From contig JBDHUL010000006.1 of assembly GCA_039812985.1 (NCBI GenBank), positions 1 through 27,678 of the forward strand: a stretch of DNA of 27,678 nt. The letters run 5' to 3'. Under the pieces are notes generated by a model that made no database searches, was not told where the DNA came from, and saw only the letters and a list, made by a program, of their open reading frames with translations. The translations under genes and the position numbers were made by a program. Source of the DNA: JAPUDS01 sp039812985 (GTDB lineage: Bacteria; Patescibacteriota; Saccharimonadia; Saccharimonadales; Saccharimonadaceae). Below, piece by piece: positions 6,746 through 15,012 of this stretch; the stretch's first letter is position 1; every line of letters starts with the position of its first letter.

Positions 6746-9409
6746 ATGGCAAAAGGATGGTTGGGCAAGGCTGGTGCGTGGGCGGTAGTGCTTTTGAGCG
6801 GCTATGTTGCATGGATCTGTTTTGGGGGAGGCGTGCCGACGACGAGCGCTGTCGCGATCCCAACTGCACCGTCCGTCCTTGCAATGCCAAATGCACGAGG
6901 GGCATACGACAACAATTCGTTACAAGATGTAACGCTTACGCATTCTGGCGGTAAATGGGCATTATTGGACGACGAAGGTCCACATAGTTTTCAGGATGCA
7001 AAGGCTCGGTCGCTCGAGATCAGTAAAATGAAGATTCACAGCATGAAACAAGTAACCGCAGGGGTCTACGTAACCGATGCAGCTCTTGTCAAGGGCTTGA
7101 CGCTCAAGATTGCCGCAACTGATACGTGTCGATACGACGAGTTGGTAAACAACGGCGAACTAAAGGCGCATATTCCTCTTGCCGAGGTGCGCTTTGTCCA
7201 ATTGGACGAAAATGGACGCACGACCGGCACACCTACCGTTGTCAAAAAATTTTGGGCGAATGATAGAAGTGCCACCACTGACTTATGTGAAACGTTTAAT
7301 GGCAGTAACAAAGGCTATACAGTCAATTTATATAACCACCGAAACTTGTTTAAGCTTGACCCTGACACCGGTATGCGTAAAATTGTGATTCAGTTCGGCT
7401 ATGTTGAGGACGCATACAATAATTATGACGTACTTGGTCTGGCTCGGTTCCAGCTACGACTTGCAAACGTCTGCAAAAACGACACAGTAGCGAATTGCCG
7501 AGCGTACGTTGCCCCGATTCGCGCCGATACGAGCAATACTAACTACAAAAGCGCTGTCAATCGCAACTTGTCGCTGTCGAAAAGTTTAACCACTAAGGTA
7601 CCCTATGAACAGAAGAAAGATAGCAGTCCGCAGCACTATCTCCGCGAGTTTTTCGAGTTTGGACTGGCGTGTAGTGAGACCCAGGCTCAGACACAGAGCG
7701 TCAATGTCTACGACTTGAACGATGGCGACTGGGTAAACAGCGAGTATAACCTTACAGGGATTACCCTTCAGCAGTGGGACAAGGCCACTGAAACATGGAT
7801 TGATGCCCCTGACTATTCGTCTCGAAATATTAGCCCAACCGGTGCGGTAACGAAAAATACACCGATATTGTTAAACGGCGAAGTAACAAGCATCAATCAA
7901 CGGAACAGCTTAATGTATGAGTTTAAGAACTGGTCTTACAATAAGACGTCGCATATTGTTATTCAGCCCCGCGAGGACAAGTCTATCACCCAGTTGATAT
8001 ATAAGATGCAGCCCGGTGTACGATATCGACTGGCTATTTTGCCAGACTCGGCGGCTAATTTTATGGCAGTCGGACTTCCGGGTGATACTATTTTTGGGAT
8101 CATTGGGTGTAATTCGTACGCTCTCACGCCCAAAGTTGACTCGCCTGGGTATGTCCAGCCGGGGAGTCCGGCGGTGTTTACGAACAATGTTATCAGCGCC
8201 CCGCAGCCGATTATCGGCGGCGAACCGTTTAATATGCAGTGGCAATCCTACGCGTATGTCGTGCCAAAGGGACAGCCGATGCCGGCACTAGGCGGAACGG
8301 TTGATGATCCTTCAAAATGTTGGCCAGGCTTCGGGCTCGTCGCTTGTACAAAGATAGGTGAGGGTACTCGGAAAATAACGCTCACGACGACAGAAGTGAC
8401 TATGGGTCTTGGAGTGACAAGCTTCACTGGTACCGGCGGGTTACAGCCGGGCGATAAGGTATGCTCGTATCTAGCAATACGGCCGGCATCGGTCGGCGCG
8501 ATCGGTTGGCGAGTTGCGACAACTTGTAGCACTGTGGCCGCCGCTCCGTACCTCGCGGCCGTGGGCGGCACAGTCTGGGCAGGCGGCTCGGTTGTTGCGC
8601 CGTACACACGCGTTTCGGGTTTTCATGGTACGGCAACAACGGCATATGGTTCTTTTGGTGACTACGGCGTGTTTGCAGTTGGCCCAGTTGATTTCTTTGG
8701 TTCAGCCAGTCTTCTCGGGCAGTCAGAAACAATGAGCGGTATGGTTAATGGCCCGCTAACGTTCGCAAATACATCGAGACTTGGTCGCTTTGTGACCACT
8801 CACCGCGTTGTTGATCAGTCGGCCCAATATGCCAGCGCTTCCCATAGCGCCGGTGTTCTCAATGCGGCGGGCGGAGTAGTTGCTTCCGGAGTATATAAAG
8901 CCAGTGGCAACGTTACGCTCGACGCTTCTGTATTGTCGCCCGGCACACACGCGGTTGTGTATGCACCGAACTACACCATAACGATTCGTGGAGATATAGC
9001 CTATAACACGACAGGTGTGAGCTCATTTTCCGGGGTGCCGTCGTTGGTGTTGGTGGCAAAAGATATTGTGATTGATAAAAATGTTTCACGTATTGATGCC
9101 AATATATTCCTGACGTTGGGCGCTCTTGTTGCGTGTGCTCAAGGTCCTGCGGTTGCCGGTGTCGCATCAGGGGCCATCAGCCTGACCGGAGAATGTTCAA
9201 AACCGCTCGTGATAAATGGGGCGGTTGCGGCTGGGGGGACGGCGACAAAACTCGTGTTTAACCGGAGTTTTGGGGGCAATGCCGCAGCCACTCCTGCCGA
9301 GATGATTCGTATGCGCCCGGAGGTATTTTTAACACCATATGAACGAGTCCAGCAGAATAGCACAACCCTTACAACGGTCGATGAAACTGAACTGCCCGTT
9401 CGTTGGTAG
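6746..9409 (+). CDS. Large secreted surface protein, paralogue, directly upstream of pilM
   Basis: The 887-residue product begins with a basic N-terminus and one hydrophobic segment (about 10-28), a signal peptide or an anchor. Residues about 35-565 form a distinct region unlike the 806-residue protein: it includes VTAGVYVTDAALVKGLTLKI, LLNGEVTSINQRNSLMYEF and about ten Cys, and looks beta-rich. From GLQPGDKVC (about 567) to the end it matches the 806-residue protein: PYLAAVGGTVWAGG, TTAYGSFGDYGVFA, IDANIFLTLGALVACAQGP, LVINGAVAAGG, RMRPEVFLTPY and the terminal ELPVRW. It ends only 46 bp before pilM. It has its own leaderless promoter. I infer an exposed or pilus-associated factor, possibly a host-contact adhesin; no enzymatic motif is visible. 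Confidence 0.85.
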   Translation: MAKGWLGKAGAWAVVLLSGYVAWICFGGGVPTTSAVAIPTAPSVLAMPNARGAYDNNSLQDVTLTHSGGKWALLDDEGPHSFQDAKARSLEISKMKIHSMKQVTAGVYVTDAALVKGLTLKIAATDTCRYDELVNNGELKAHIPLAEVRFVQLDENGRTTGTPTVVKKFWANDRSATTDLCETFNGSNKGYTVNLYNHRNLFKLDPDTGMRKIVIQFGYVEDAYNNYDVLGLARFQLRLANVCKNDTVANCRAYVAPIRADTSNTNYKSAVNRNLSLSKSLTTKVPYEQKKDSSPQHYLREFFEFGLACSETQAQTQSVNVYDLNDGDWVNSEYNLTGITLQQWDKATETWIDAPDYSSRNISPTGAVTKNTPILLNGEVTSINQRNSLMYEFKNWSYNKTSHIVIQPREDKSITQLIYKMQPGVRYRLAILPDSAANFMAVGLPGDTIFGIIGCNSYALTPKVDSPGYVQPGSPAVFTNNVISAPQPIIGGEPFNMQWQSYAYVVPKGQPMPALGGTVDDPSKCWPGFGLVACTKIGEGTRKITLTTTEVTMGLGVTSFTGTGGLQPGDKVCSYLAIRPASVGAIGWRVATTCSTVAAAPYLAAVGGTVWAGGSVVAPYTRVSGFHGTATTAYGSFGDYGVFAVGPVDFFGSASLLGQSETMSGMVNGPLTFANTSRLGRFVTTHRVVDQSAQYASASHSAGVLNAAGGVVASGVYKASGNVTLDASVLSPGTHAVVYAPNYTITIRGDIAYNTTGVSSFSGVPSLVLVAKDIVIDKNVSRIDANIFLTLGALVACAQGPAVAGVASGAISLTGECSKPLVINGAVAAGGTATKLVFNRSFGGNAAATPAEMIRMRPEVFLTPYERVQQNSTTLTTVDETELPVRW
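8447..9406 (+). repeat. C-terminal domain copy 2
   Basis: Counterpart of the copy at 4003-4968. Most divergence is at third codon positions and in short loops, and the last six residues keep the ELPxRW pattern. Confidence 0.8.
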
Positions 9410-9436
9410 AAACTAGTGTATCTGTCGAAATGGTTA

Positions 9437-9445
9437 TGGTATACT
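9437..9445 (+). promoter_or_regulatory. Extended -10 promoter of the pilMNO-BTC operon
   Basis: TGG then TATACT (9440-9445); ATG 9456 follows after 10 nt, exactly the spacing seen at efp. No ribosome binding site precedes pilM, so the operon's first gene is probably read from a leaderless end. Confidence 0.7.
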
Positions 9446-9455
9446 TAACACCAGA

Positions 9456-10499
9456 ATGAAAACGTTTGGTTCGGTGGGCGACTTTTTTGCACTGGATATC
9501 GGTTCAACCGCAATACGTATAGTGCAGCTTTCTAAGTCAGGCGCAGCCTGGAACCTTGAGAAATATGCCTCGGTACCGGTAGATATACGGATTTCCAACA
9601 GCGATGCCAATGAAGACCAACGGAAGTTATCGGAAATTATAGCAACGGCCATAGGCCAAAGTGGTGTTCGTACCAAAAATGTCGTACTTGGTGTGCCATC
9701 CAATAAAATGTTCGCAACGGTTATCGAGCTCCCCGATATGCCGCAGATTGAGCTTGCAAACACCATAAAATACCAAGCAGAGCAGTTTATACCCATGAGT
9801 ATTGATGAAGCAAAAGTTGACTGGGCCGTGCTCGGCAAGTCACCTAAGGATCCGAGTAAAAACGAGATATTACTCGCTAGCGTGGCCAACAGCTTTTCGG
9901 AGCAGCGTTTGGATCTTGTTGAGAATCTCGGGCTTAATGTTGTTGCCCTCGAGCCAGACTCGGTTGCACTCTGCCGGTCGATTTTGCCCACTGGGGCGTC
10001 AGGCGGACGGCTCGTGCTCGATTTTGGTGATATGGCAACAGATTTGGTTGTTGCATTCGGAGATTCTCCCCGGTTAATTCGCTCAATCCCGACTGGCTTA
10101 CGGAGTCTCGTTAAGGCATCGGCGCAAAACCTAAGTATCCAAGAACAACAGGCCCTTCAGTTCATTGTGAAATTTGGCATGACGCCAGATAAACTTGAGG
10201 GACAGATTGTCCGTTCGCTTGAAGCGACAATGGCTCAGTTGGTTTCGGAGATCGTAAAATCGGTAAAGTTTTTCCAGACCAAGTACATTGACACGCCCGT
10301 TAGTGAAATTCTACTTTCGGGATACGCAGCCACGATTCCGGCCTTCGACGCATACATATCACAAAAAGTTGGTCTTGCGACGAAACGTGCGACACCATGG
10401 CAGTACGTACGAGTACCGCAGACGGTGCAGGCATCTATCCAGGACGTCGCGGCACAGTTTGCGGTCGCAATAGGGTTGGCCGAGAAGGGTGACGTATGA
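9456..10499 (+). CDS. pilM: Type IV pilus assembly protein PilM
   Basis: PilM is an actin-like (FtsA/MreB fold) cytoplasmic ATPase that binds the N-terminus of PilN and links the pilus alignment complex to the motors. The 347 residues show the phosphate-1 loop FALDIGSTAIRIVQL (about 11-25), VVLGVPSNKMFATVIELPDMP, IKYQAEQFIPMSIDEA (typical of PilM), phosphate-2 LVLDFGDMATDLVVA, and the adenosine-binding ILLSGYAATIPAF. Its TGA overlaps the ATG of pilN (ATGA), indicating translational coupling. It heads the operon behind a strong extended -10 box, and ATG 9456 is fixed by that box. The family call is secure. Confidence 0.95.
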   Translation: MKTFGSVGDFFALDIGSTAIRIVQLSKSGAAWNLEKYASVPVDIRISNSDANEDQRKLSEIIATAIGQSGVRTKNVVLGVPSNKMFATVIELPDMPQIELANTIKYQAEQFIPMSIDEAKVDWAVLGKSPKDPSKNEILLASVANSFSEQRLDLVENLGLNVVALEPDSVALCRSILPTGASGGRLVLDFGDMATDLVVAFGDSPRLIRSIPTGLRSLVKASAQNLSIQEQQALQFIVKFGMTPDKLEGQIVRSLEATMAQLVSEIVKSVKFFQTKYIDTPVSEILLSGYAATIPAFDAYISQKVGLATKRATPWQYVRVPQTVQASIQDVAAQFAVAIGLAEKGDV

Positions 10500-11206
10500 T
10501 CGGCATCAACCTGCTTCCCGATGTCAAGAAAGAGTTTATCAAGACTCAGCGAACGCGCAATATGGTCGTAGGCGTATCAATCATAGCCATGTTTATAGCG
10601 GTTGGGGCTACGGTTGCGCTCGCACTCGTCGTCCTCCTTGTGCAGAACGGGCTTATTGCTGTTCAGCGGGGCAATGTCAAGGATCATCAAAAGACACTTG
10701 CGTCGAAAACAGAGATTGGCAAATACCTTACCATCCAAAATCAGCTCGATACACTCAAGGTTCTGCACGGTAAAGATAGCAAAGCTATCTATAGCCGCTT
10801 ATTTGACTATCTCGTCACACTCAATCCCGCTGCTCCGAACAATGTTGGGCTGAGTGATGTCAAGGTGGATCGTCTTGCAAAAACCATCGCACTACAGGGT
10901 TCAGCCAAAGACTTTAAGACGCTCGATATCTTTAAAAATACGCTTGAAAAAGCGATGCTGAACTACACGGTAGACGGCGAGAAGCAGGAGGAGAGTGTCT
11001 TTCGCTCTGTTGACATGAAGTCGGCCGTACTTTCGGACGCTAACGGAAAGCCCATCGTGTCGTTTGAGTTTGAACTAGAGTACATCCCAAGCGCATTTGA
11101 GCCAGGACTTGCAAATGCGCAGCTCGTCGTACCGCGCCAGGTTGTTTCCGACTCACAGGCAAATGCTCCGAGCCAGCTCTTTAGCGAAACAGGGAGTAGT
11201 CAATAA
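10496..11206 (+). CDS. pilN: Type IV pilus assembly protein PilN-like
   Basis: The protein starts MIGINLLPDVKKEF, the short cytoplasmic INLLP motif that PilM binds, followed by one transmembrane helix (about 22-49), a coiled segment (about 55-90) and a ferredoxin-like extracytoplasmic domain. At 236 residues it is slightly longer than proteobacterial PilN (about 180-200), the extra length being a Ser/Gln-rich tail. It should pair with the PilO-like product of the next gene. The stop TAA shares one base with the following ATG (11206). Sequence outside the first 15 residues is weakly conserved in this family, so the call relies on the motif, topology and gene order. Confidence 0.9.
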   Translation: MIGINLLPDVKKEFIKTQRTRNMVVGVSIIAMFIAVGATVALALVVLLVQNGLIAVQRGNVKDHQKTLASKTEIGKYLTIQNQLDTLKVLHGKDSKAIYSRLFDYLVTLNPAAPNNVGLSDVKVDRLAKTIALQGSAKDFKTLDIFKNTLEKAMLNYTVDGEKQEESVFRSVDMKSAVLSDANGKPIVSFEFELEYIPSAFEPGLANAQLVVPRQVVSDSQANAPSQLFSETGSSQ

Positions 11207-11880
11207 TGGAAAAACAAACGGCAACAAATGGGATGAAAAAAAGGCAACTCATCACCGCCGCAAACCGAACGGTGTTTGCCTGGATTATTGCCGCATCTAT
11301 TGTTATTGGCATTTGCGGGGTTGTCGTACAGTTCCTTGCTCGTCAGTTCATGTTCAATTCAAAAGTGTATGCCGCAGTTTCCGCAACAAACAAGACCTTA
11401 GAGGCCAATATAGCAGCCTACGATGGGTTAAAGGCAGACGTCACAAAGCTGGTTGCTGACACGAACCTCGCCGCGCTCCGCAAGGGTGAAAACAGCACGC
11501 CGCTACAGGTAATTATTGATGCTCTTCCGACCGAAGAGAGCCGTTCAGCCCTGGCTACTTCTATGCAATCAGAGGTGGTTGGGCCGTCCGGGGTGACGAT
11601 TAATACGTTTACTGTGTCGGGTGACAACGGCGGCGGGAGTGGTGCAAAGTCATCGGCGAGCGGGTCAGTCGGCTCCTTCGATTTCAATTTTTCAGTTACT
11701 GGCACGTATGATCAGGTGAAGCAAATGTTTAAAAATATCGAACGCTCTATACGGCCCATTACCGTTCAGGCCTTTCAGGTACGAGGAACTGACAAGCAGC
11801 TTCAGATTGTGGTAACTGCAACAACGTACTTCCAGCCCCCAAAGCAGGTTATGCTAAAAGAAAAGCAGGTAAAACCATGA
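11206..11880 (+). CDS. pilO: Type IV pilus inner-membrane protein PilO-like
   Basis: Topology and position identify a PilO analogue: a basic cytoplasmic N-terminus of about 20 residues, one transmembrane helix (about 23-45), a coiled-coil-like stretch (52-85), then an extracytoplasmic alpha/beta domain with FDFNFSVTGTYDQVKQMFKNIERSIRP, the part of PilO that keeps a recognisable pattern. Residues about 145-160 form a Gly/Ser-rich loop. The 224-residue length fits the family. It would dimerise with PilN and align the motor with the pilin pool. Its TGA overlaps the next ATG (ATGA). Confidence 0.85.
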   Translation: MEKQTATNGMKKRQLITAANRTVFAWIIAASIVIGICGVVVQFLARQFMFNSKVYAAVSATNKTLEANIAAYDGLKADVTKLVADTNLAALRKGENSTPLQVIIDALPTEESRSALATSMQSEVVGPSGVTINTFTVSGDNGGGSGAKSSASGSVGSFDFNFSVTGTYDQVKQMFKNIERSIRPITVQAFQVRGTDKQLQIVVTATTYFQPPKQVMLKEKQVKP

Positions 11881-12128
11881 AGCGTAACGAGATAGCACTT
11901 TTGTTTGTAGTAGTGGGGTTGGTGGTGATGTCGACGTACTTCCTGCTTAACGCACTTTTGGGGCAACAGGCACTCAAACCGGTTAACGTGCCGTCAGTAG
12001 ATACGATAGCGAATGCTATAAAGAATCCCCCAGACCAAGCTATATTTAATAAAGATGCGATTAATCCGGCGGTGAGCGTGACAATTGGTGAGCAAGCAAA
12101 TCAACAGCCATTTAGTATCGGGCAGTGA
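11877..12128 (+). CDS. Small single-pass membrane protein in the pilP position
   Basis: This 83-residue protein has one transmembrane helix (about 6-28) and a short polar tail of about 55 residues rich in Asn, Pro and Gln. It sits where proteobacterial operons carry pilP, overlapping the PilO-like stop by 4 nt and ending 14 nt before pilB. PilP is a lipoprotein that ties PilN/O to the PilQ secretin; here there is no lipobox Cys (no Cys at all) and no PilQ, so it is not a PilP homologue by sequence. The coupling implies a stoichiometric partner of PilN/O. I do not recognise a family. Confidence 0.8.
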   Translation: MKRNEIALLFVVVGLVVMSTYFLLNALLGQQALKPVNVPSVDTIANAIKNPPDQAIFNKDAINPAVSVTIGEQANQQPFSIGQ

Positions 12129-12142
12129 GGCGGACGTAATAT

Positions 12143-13927
12143 ATGGCGGTCCTGACTGAGGAGCTACAGGGAAAGCTAGACCAGCTGCTGGTCAGCTCGA
12201 AGGCCTTGACGAGCGAGGAACTTGCCAAACATCATGCGACGGCGAAAAGTACTGGAGTCCCGTTCCTGACCGAGTTGTTACAGAGCCGGGCTATAGATAA
12301 TGAGTCGCTGACTCGCATCATTGCTCAAATCAGCCTTGTGCCATACGTAAACTTGGCCGATGCCGTTATTGATCAGGCTATCCTGTCGCTACTTCCCCGA
12401 GAAACAGCCGAACGGTACATGGCGGTTCCTCTGGGTGAACTAAGCGAAGGTGTCGCAAGCAGTGCGAAACGCCTCGCTATCGCGATGCTCGATGCTAACA
12501 ACGTTCAAGCCGTTGATTTTCTTGCGAACAAGATACAGAGGCCCCTTAAGGTCTACATGGCATCAGAGCAGGGTATACAGCATGTCCTTGACCAGTACAA
12601 GACCGATCTTTCCCAGGGCGTTGACGATGCGATAGCGGCGACGGGGGGAAAAGAAGTTGTTGGGGTAGAGACAGCGCTTGTTATTAGCCAGGACTCGCCT
12701 ATTTCTCGGGCACTCAATACGATTTTGGAATATGCTGTCCGAGCCCGAGCCTCGGACATACATATTGAACCATCGGAAGCCGATGTTCGGATACGCTGCC
12801 GTATTGATGGGGTGTTACGTGAGATTATGAAATTGCCAAAAAGTATCGAGCCGGCCTTGATAAGCCGTATAAAGATTTTATCCAATCTAAAGATCGACGA
12901 GCACCGTGTGCCTCAGGATGGACAATTTGCAGTCCATGTTTCGAGTAAGGACGTAGACCTGCGTATCGCCATTAGCCCAGTGGTGTGGGGTGAACAGGTT
13001 ATTATTCGGCTGCTCGACAAGAGCGGTAGCAGCTTTAAGCTCGAGGAGATGGGGTATGCTGGTCGAGCACTACGGACAATACGCAAGGGAATCGCGAAAC
13101 CAAATGGCATGATCCTAACATCCGGGCCAACCGGTTCGGGTAAGTCAACAAGCCTGTATGCGCTTATCTCCGAGATAAAGAGCGACATGGTCAATATCGT
13201 TACTTTGGAAGATCCGGTTGAGTACAAAATGGCGGGCGTGAACCAGATTCAGGTCAACGCGGAAGTGGGGTTGACCTTTGCGAGCGGACTTCGCTCCATA
13301 CTTCGTCAAGATCCCGATGTCGTCATGGTTGGGGAGATTCGCGACAAGGAGACGGCCAACCTCGCGGTGCAAGCAGCCCTGACGGGACATTTGGTGTTCA
13401 GTACGCTTCATACCAACTCTGCCGCCGGTGTATTGCCACGCCTGCTCGATATGGGTATCGAACCGTTTCTTATTGCGAGCACGGTCAACACAATCATTGG
13501 CCAGCGGCTTGTGCGGCGTTTAAGCAGCAAACGTGTACCTATTGCATCAAATGAGCGCGAGGTGCTTAGTATCCGTGAAACGGTGGGGATGATTCTGCCG
13601 CAGACGCCGCAAGATGTTGCTCGCGCATCGCAAGACCTTGGCTATAAAGACCTTCCGCTTGCGACTCAAAACGCTTATACTCTAATGCAGGGTCAAGACT
13701 CACCGCAGACCCCAGGAGGCTACAAGGGACGCGTCGGACTATACGAAGTCATGGATGTATCGGAAAATATCCAAAACCTTATTGTCAAACGTGCAACAAG
13801 TGCCGAGATTCAACGGCAGGCAGTTTCCGAAGGCATGATAACGATGCGTCAAGACGGGTATTTGAAAGCCCTTCAGGGACTGACGACGCTTGAAGAGGTT
13901 AACCGCGTGGCGGCAAATATGGCATAA
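12143..13927 (+). CDS. pilB: Type IV pilus extension ATPase PilB
   Basis: PilB is the hexameric cytoplasmic motor that drives pilin polymerisation. The 594 residues show the MshEN/GSPII_E N-terminal domain (about 1-155), the N2 domain with ASDIHIEPSEADVRIRCRIDG (203-223), Walker A GPTGSGKST (328-336), Asp box LEDPVEY (355-361), Walker B RQDPDVVMVGEIRD (388-401) and His box TGHLVFSTLHTN (414-425). The C-terminal region that normally carries a zinc-binding tetracysteine motif (after GQRLVRRL, about 461-540) has no Cys; the only Cys in the protein is C219. The start has a GAGGCGG ribosome site. pilT follows after 15 nt (start to preceding stop). Confidence 0.96.
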   Translation: MAVLTEELQGKLDQLLVSSKALTSEELAKHHATAKSTGVPFLTELLQSRAIDNESLTRIIAQISLVPYVNLADAVIDQAILSLLPRETAERYMAVPLGELSEGVASSAKRLAIAMLDANNVQAVDFLANKIQRPLKVYMASEQGIQHVLDQYKTDLSQGVDDAIAATGGKEVVGVETALVISQDSPISRALNTILEYAVRARASDIHIEPSEADVRIRCRIDGVLREIMKLPKSIEPALISRIKILSNLKIDEHRVPQDGQFAVHVSSKDVDLRIAISPVVWGEQVIIRLLDKSGSSFKLEEMGYAGRALRTIRKGIAKPNGMILTSGPTGSGKSTSLYALISEIKSDMVNIVTLEDPVEYKMAGVNQIQVNAEVGLTFASGLRSILRQDPDVVMVGEIRDKETANLAVQAALTGHLVFSTLHTNSAAGVLPRLLDMGIEPFLIASTVNTIIGQRLVRRLSSKRVPIASNEREVLSIRETVGMILPQTPQDVARASQDLGYKDLPLATQNAYTLMQGQDSPQTPGGYKGRVGLYEVMDVSENIQNLIVKRATSAEIQRQAVSEGMITMRQDGYLKALQGLTTLEEVNRVAANMA

Positions 13928-13930
13928 CAA

Positions 13931-13935
13931 AGGAG
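13931..13935 (+). promoter_or_regulatory. Ribosome binding site of pilT (decides the start)
   Basis: AGGAG lies 7 nt before ATG 13943 but only 1 nt before the alternative GTG 13937, so 13943 is the better start. Confidence 0.75.
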
Positions 13936-13942
13936 AGTGGGC

Positions 13943-15010
13943 ATGGCACAAGATATACGCATAGAAACACTACTGGAAGATGTTATCCGCAAGAAAGCTT
14001 CTGACCTTCATATACAGGTTGGTCTACAGCCAATGCTGCGCATAGATGGATCGCTGGCGCCGGTAGCCGGTACGGAACCGCTCAGTGAAGACGTAGTTGA
14101 GCGGCTTGTTTTTGCCATTCTCGACCAAGACCAACAGCAGATTCTTCTTAAGGACAAAGAGTTTGACTTTAGTTTCGCGTTTGGAAACTTGGGGCGTTTT
14201 CGCGTCAACGCGTTTCACGAGCGAGGTAACCTTGCGGCGGCTCTGCGTCTTATCCCTAATGAGATAAAGTCTATTCAAGAACTAGGCATGCCGGCGATTG
14301 TTAATAATTTTTCCGAATACCCCCGCGGACTTGTGCTGGTGACGGGACCGACCGGTTCGGGTAAATCGACGACACTCGCAGCGATCGTTGATAAAATAAA
14401 TAGCGAAAAATCTCATCACATTATTACTATCGAAGACCCAATCGAGTTCACGCACAAAAGCAAGAAATCGGTAGTTGTTCAACGCGAAGTTCACTATGAC
14501 ACATATTCGTTTTCAGCTGCCCTCCGCTCAAGCCTGCGTCAGGATCCGGACGTTGTGCTTATTGGCGAAATGCGCGACCTCGAAACCATCTCGGCTGCCA
14601 TCACTATTGCCGAAACGGGGCATTTGGTATTTGCGACCCTCCATACAAACAGTGCTGCGCAGAGCATAGACCGTATGATAGACGTGTTTCCGCCACACCA
14701 GCAGCCCCAGATACGGGCGCAGCTGGCAAATATTATTATGGCTATCTGTTCGCAGCGACTTGTTCCGTCGATTGGCGGGGGACGTTCCATTGCCGCCGAA
14801 CTACTTGTTGCGACACCAGCGGTACGCAATATCATTCGCGAGGGAAAAACTCATCAGCTTGATGCCGTGATCCAGACGGGTGGCGACCAGGGGATGCAGT
14901 CGATGGATAAAACACTCGTTGGTCTCGTTCAGGCAGGGCAAGTGACGTATGAAGAGGCTCGGACTTTTGCTGTCGATGTTGCCGAGTTCGATAGGATGAT
15001 GAGAGGATAA
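13943..15010 (+). CDS. pilT: Type IV pilus retraction ATPase PilT
   Basis: PilT depolymerises the pilus and powers twitching motility and DNA uptake. The 355-residue protein has the PAS-like N-domain with ASDLHIQVGLQPMLRIDG (19-36), Walker A GPTGSGKST (135-143), Asp box IEDPIEF (163-169), Walker B RQDPDVVLIGEMRD (199-212), His box TGHLVFATLHTN (225-236) and AVRNIIREGKTHQL (293-306), a close version of the AIRNLIRE motif that marks true retraction ATPases. Its presence beside pilB implies dynamic, retractile pili, not a static pseudopilus. ATG 13943 is chosen from the ribosome site; an in-frame GTG two codons earlier is less likely. The stop is 2 nt from pilC. Confidence 0.96.
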   Translation: MAQDIRIETLLEDVIRKKASDLHIQVGLQPMLRIDGSLAPVAGTEPLSEDVVERLVFAILDQDQQQILLKDKEFDFSFAFGNLGRFRVNAFHERGNLAAALRLIPNEIKSIQELGMPAIVNNFSEYPRGLVLVTGPTGSGKSTTLAAIVDKINSEKSHHIITIEDPIEFTHKSKKSVVVQREVHYDTYSFSAALRSSLRQDPDVVLIGEMRDLETISAAITIAETGHLVFATLHTNSAAQSIDRMIDVFPPHQQPQIRAQLANIIMAICSQRLVPSIGGGRSIAAELLVATPAVRNIIREGKTHQLDAVIQTGGDQGMQSMDKTLVGLVQAGQVTYEEARTFAVDVAEFDRMMRG

Positions 15011-15012
15011 GC

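Noticed and set aside
13937..13942. GTG 13937 as pilT start
   Set aside because: The AGGAG site is only 1 nt before it; spacing to ATG 13943 is ideal.
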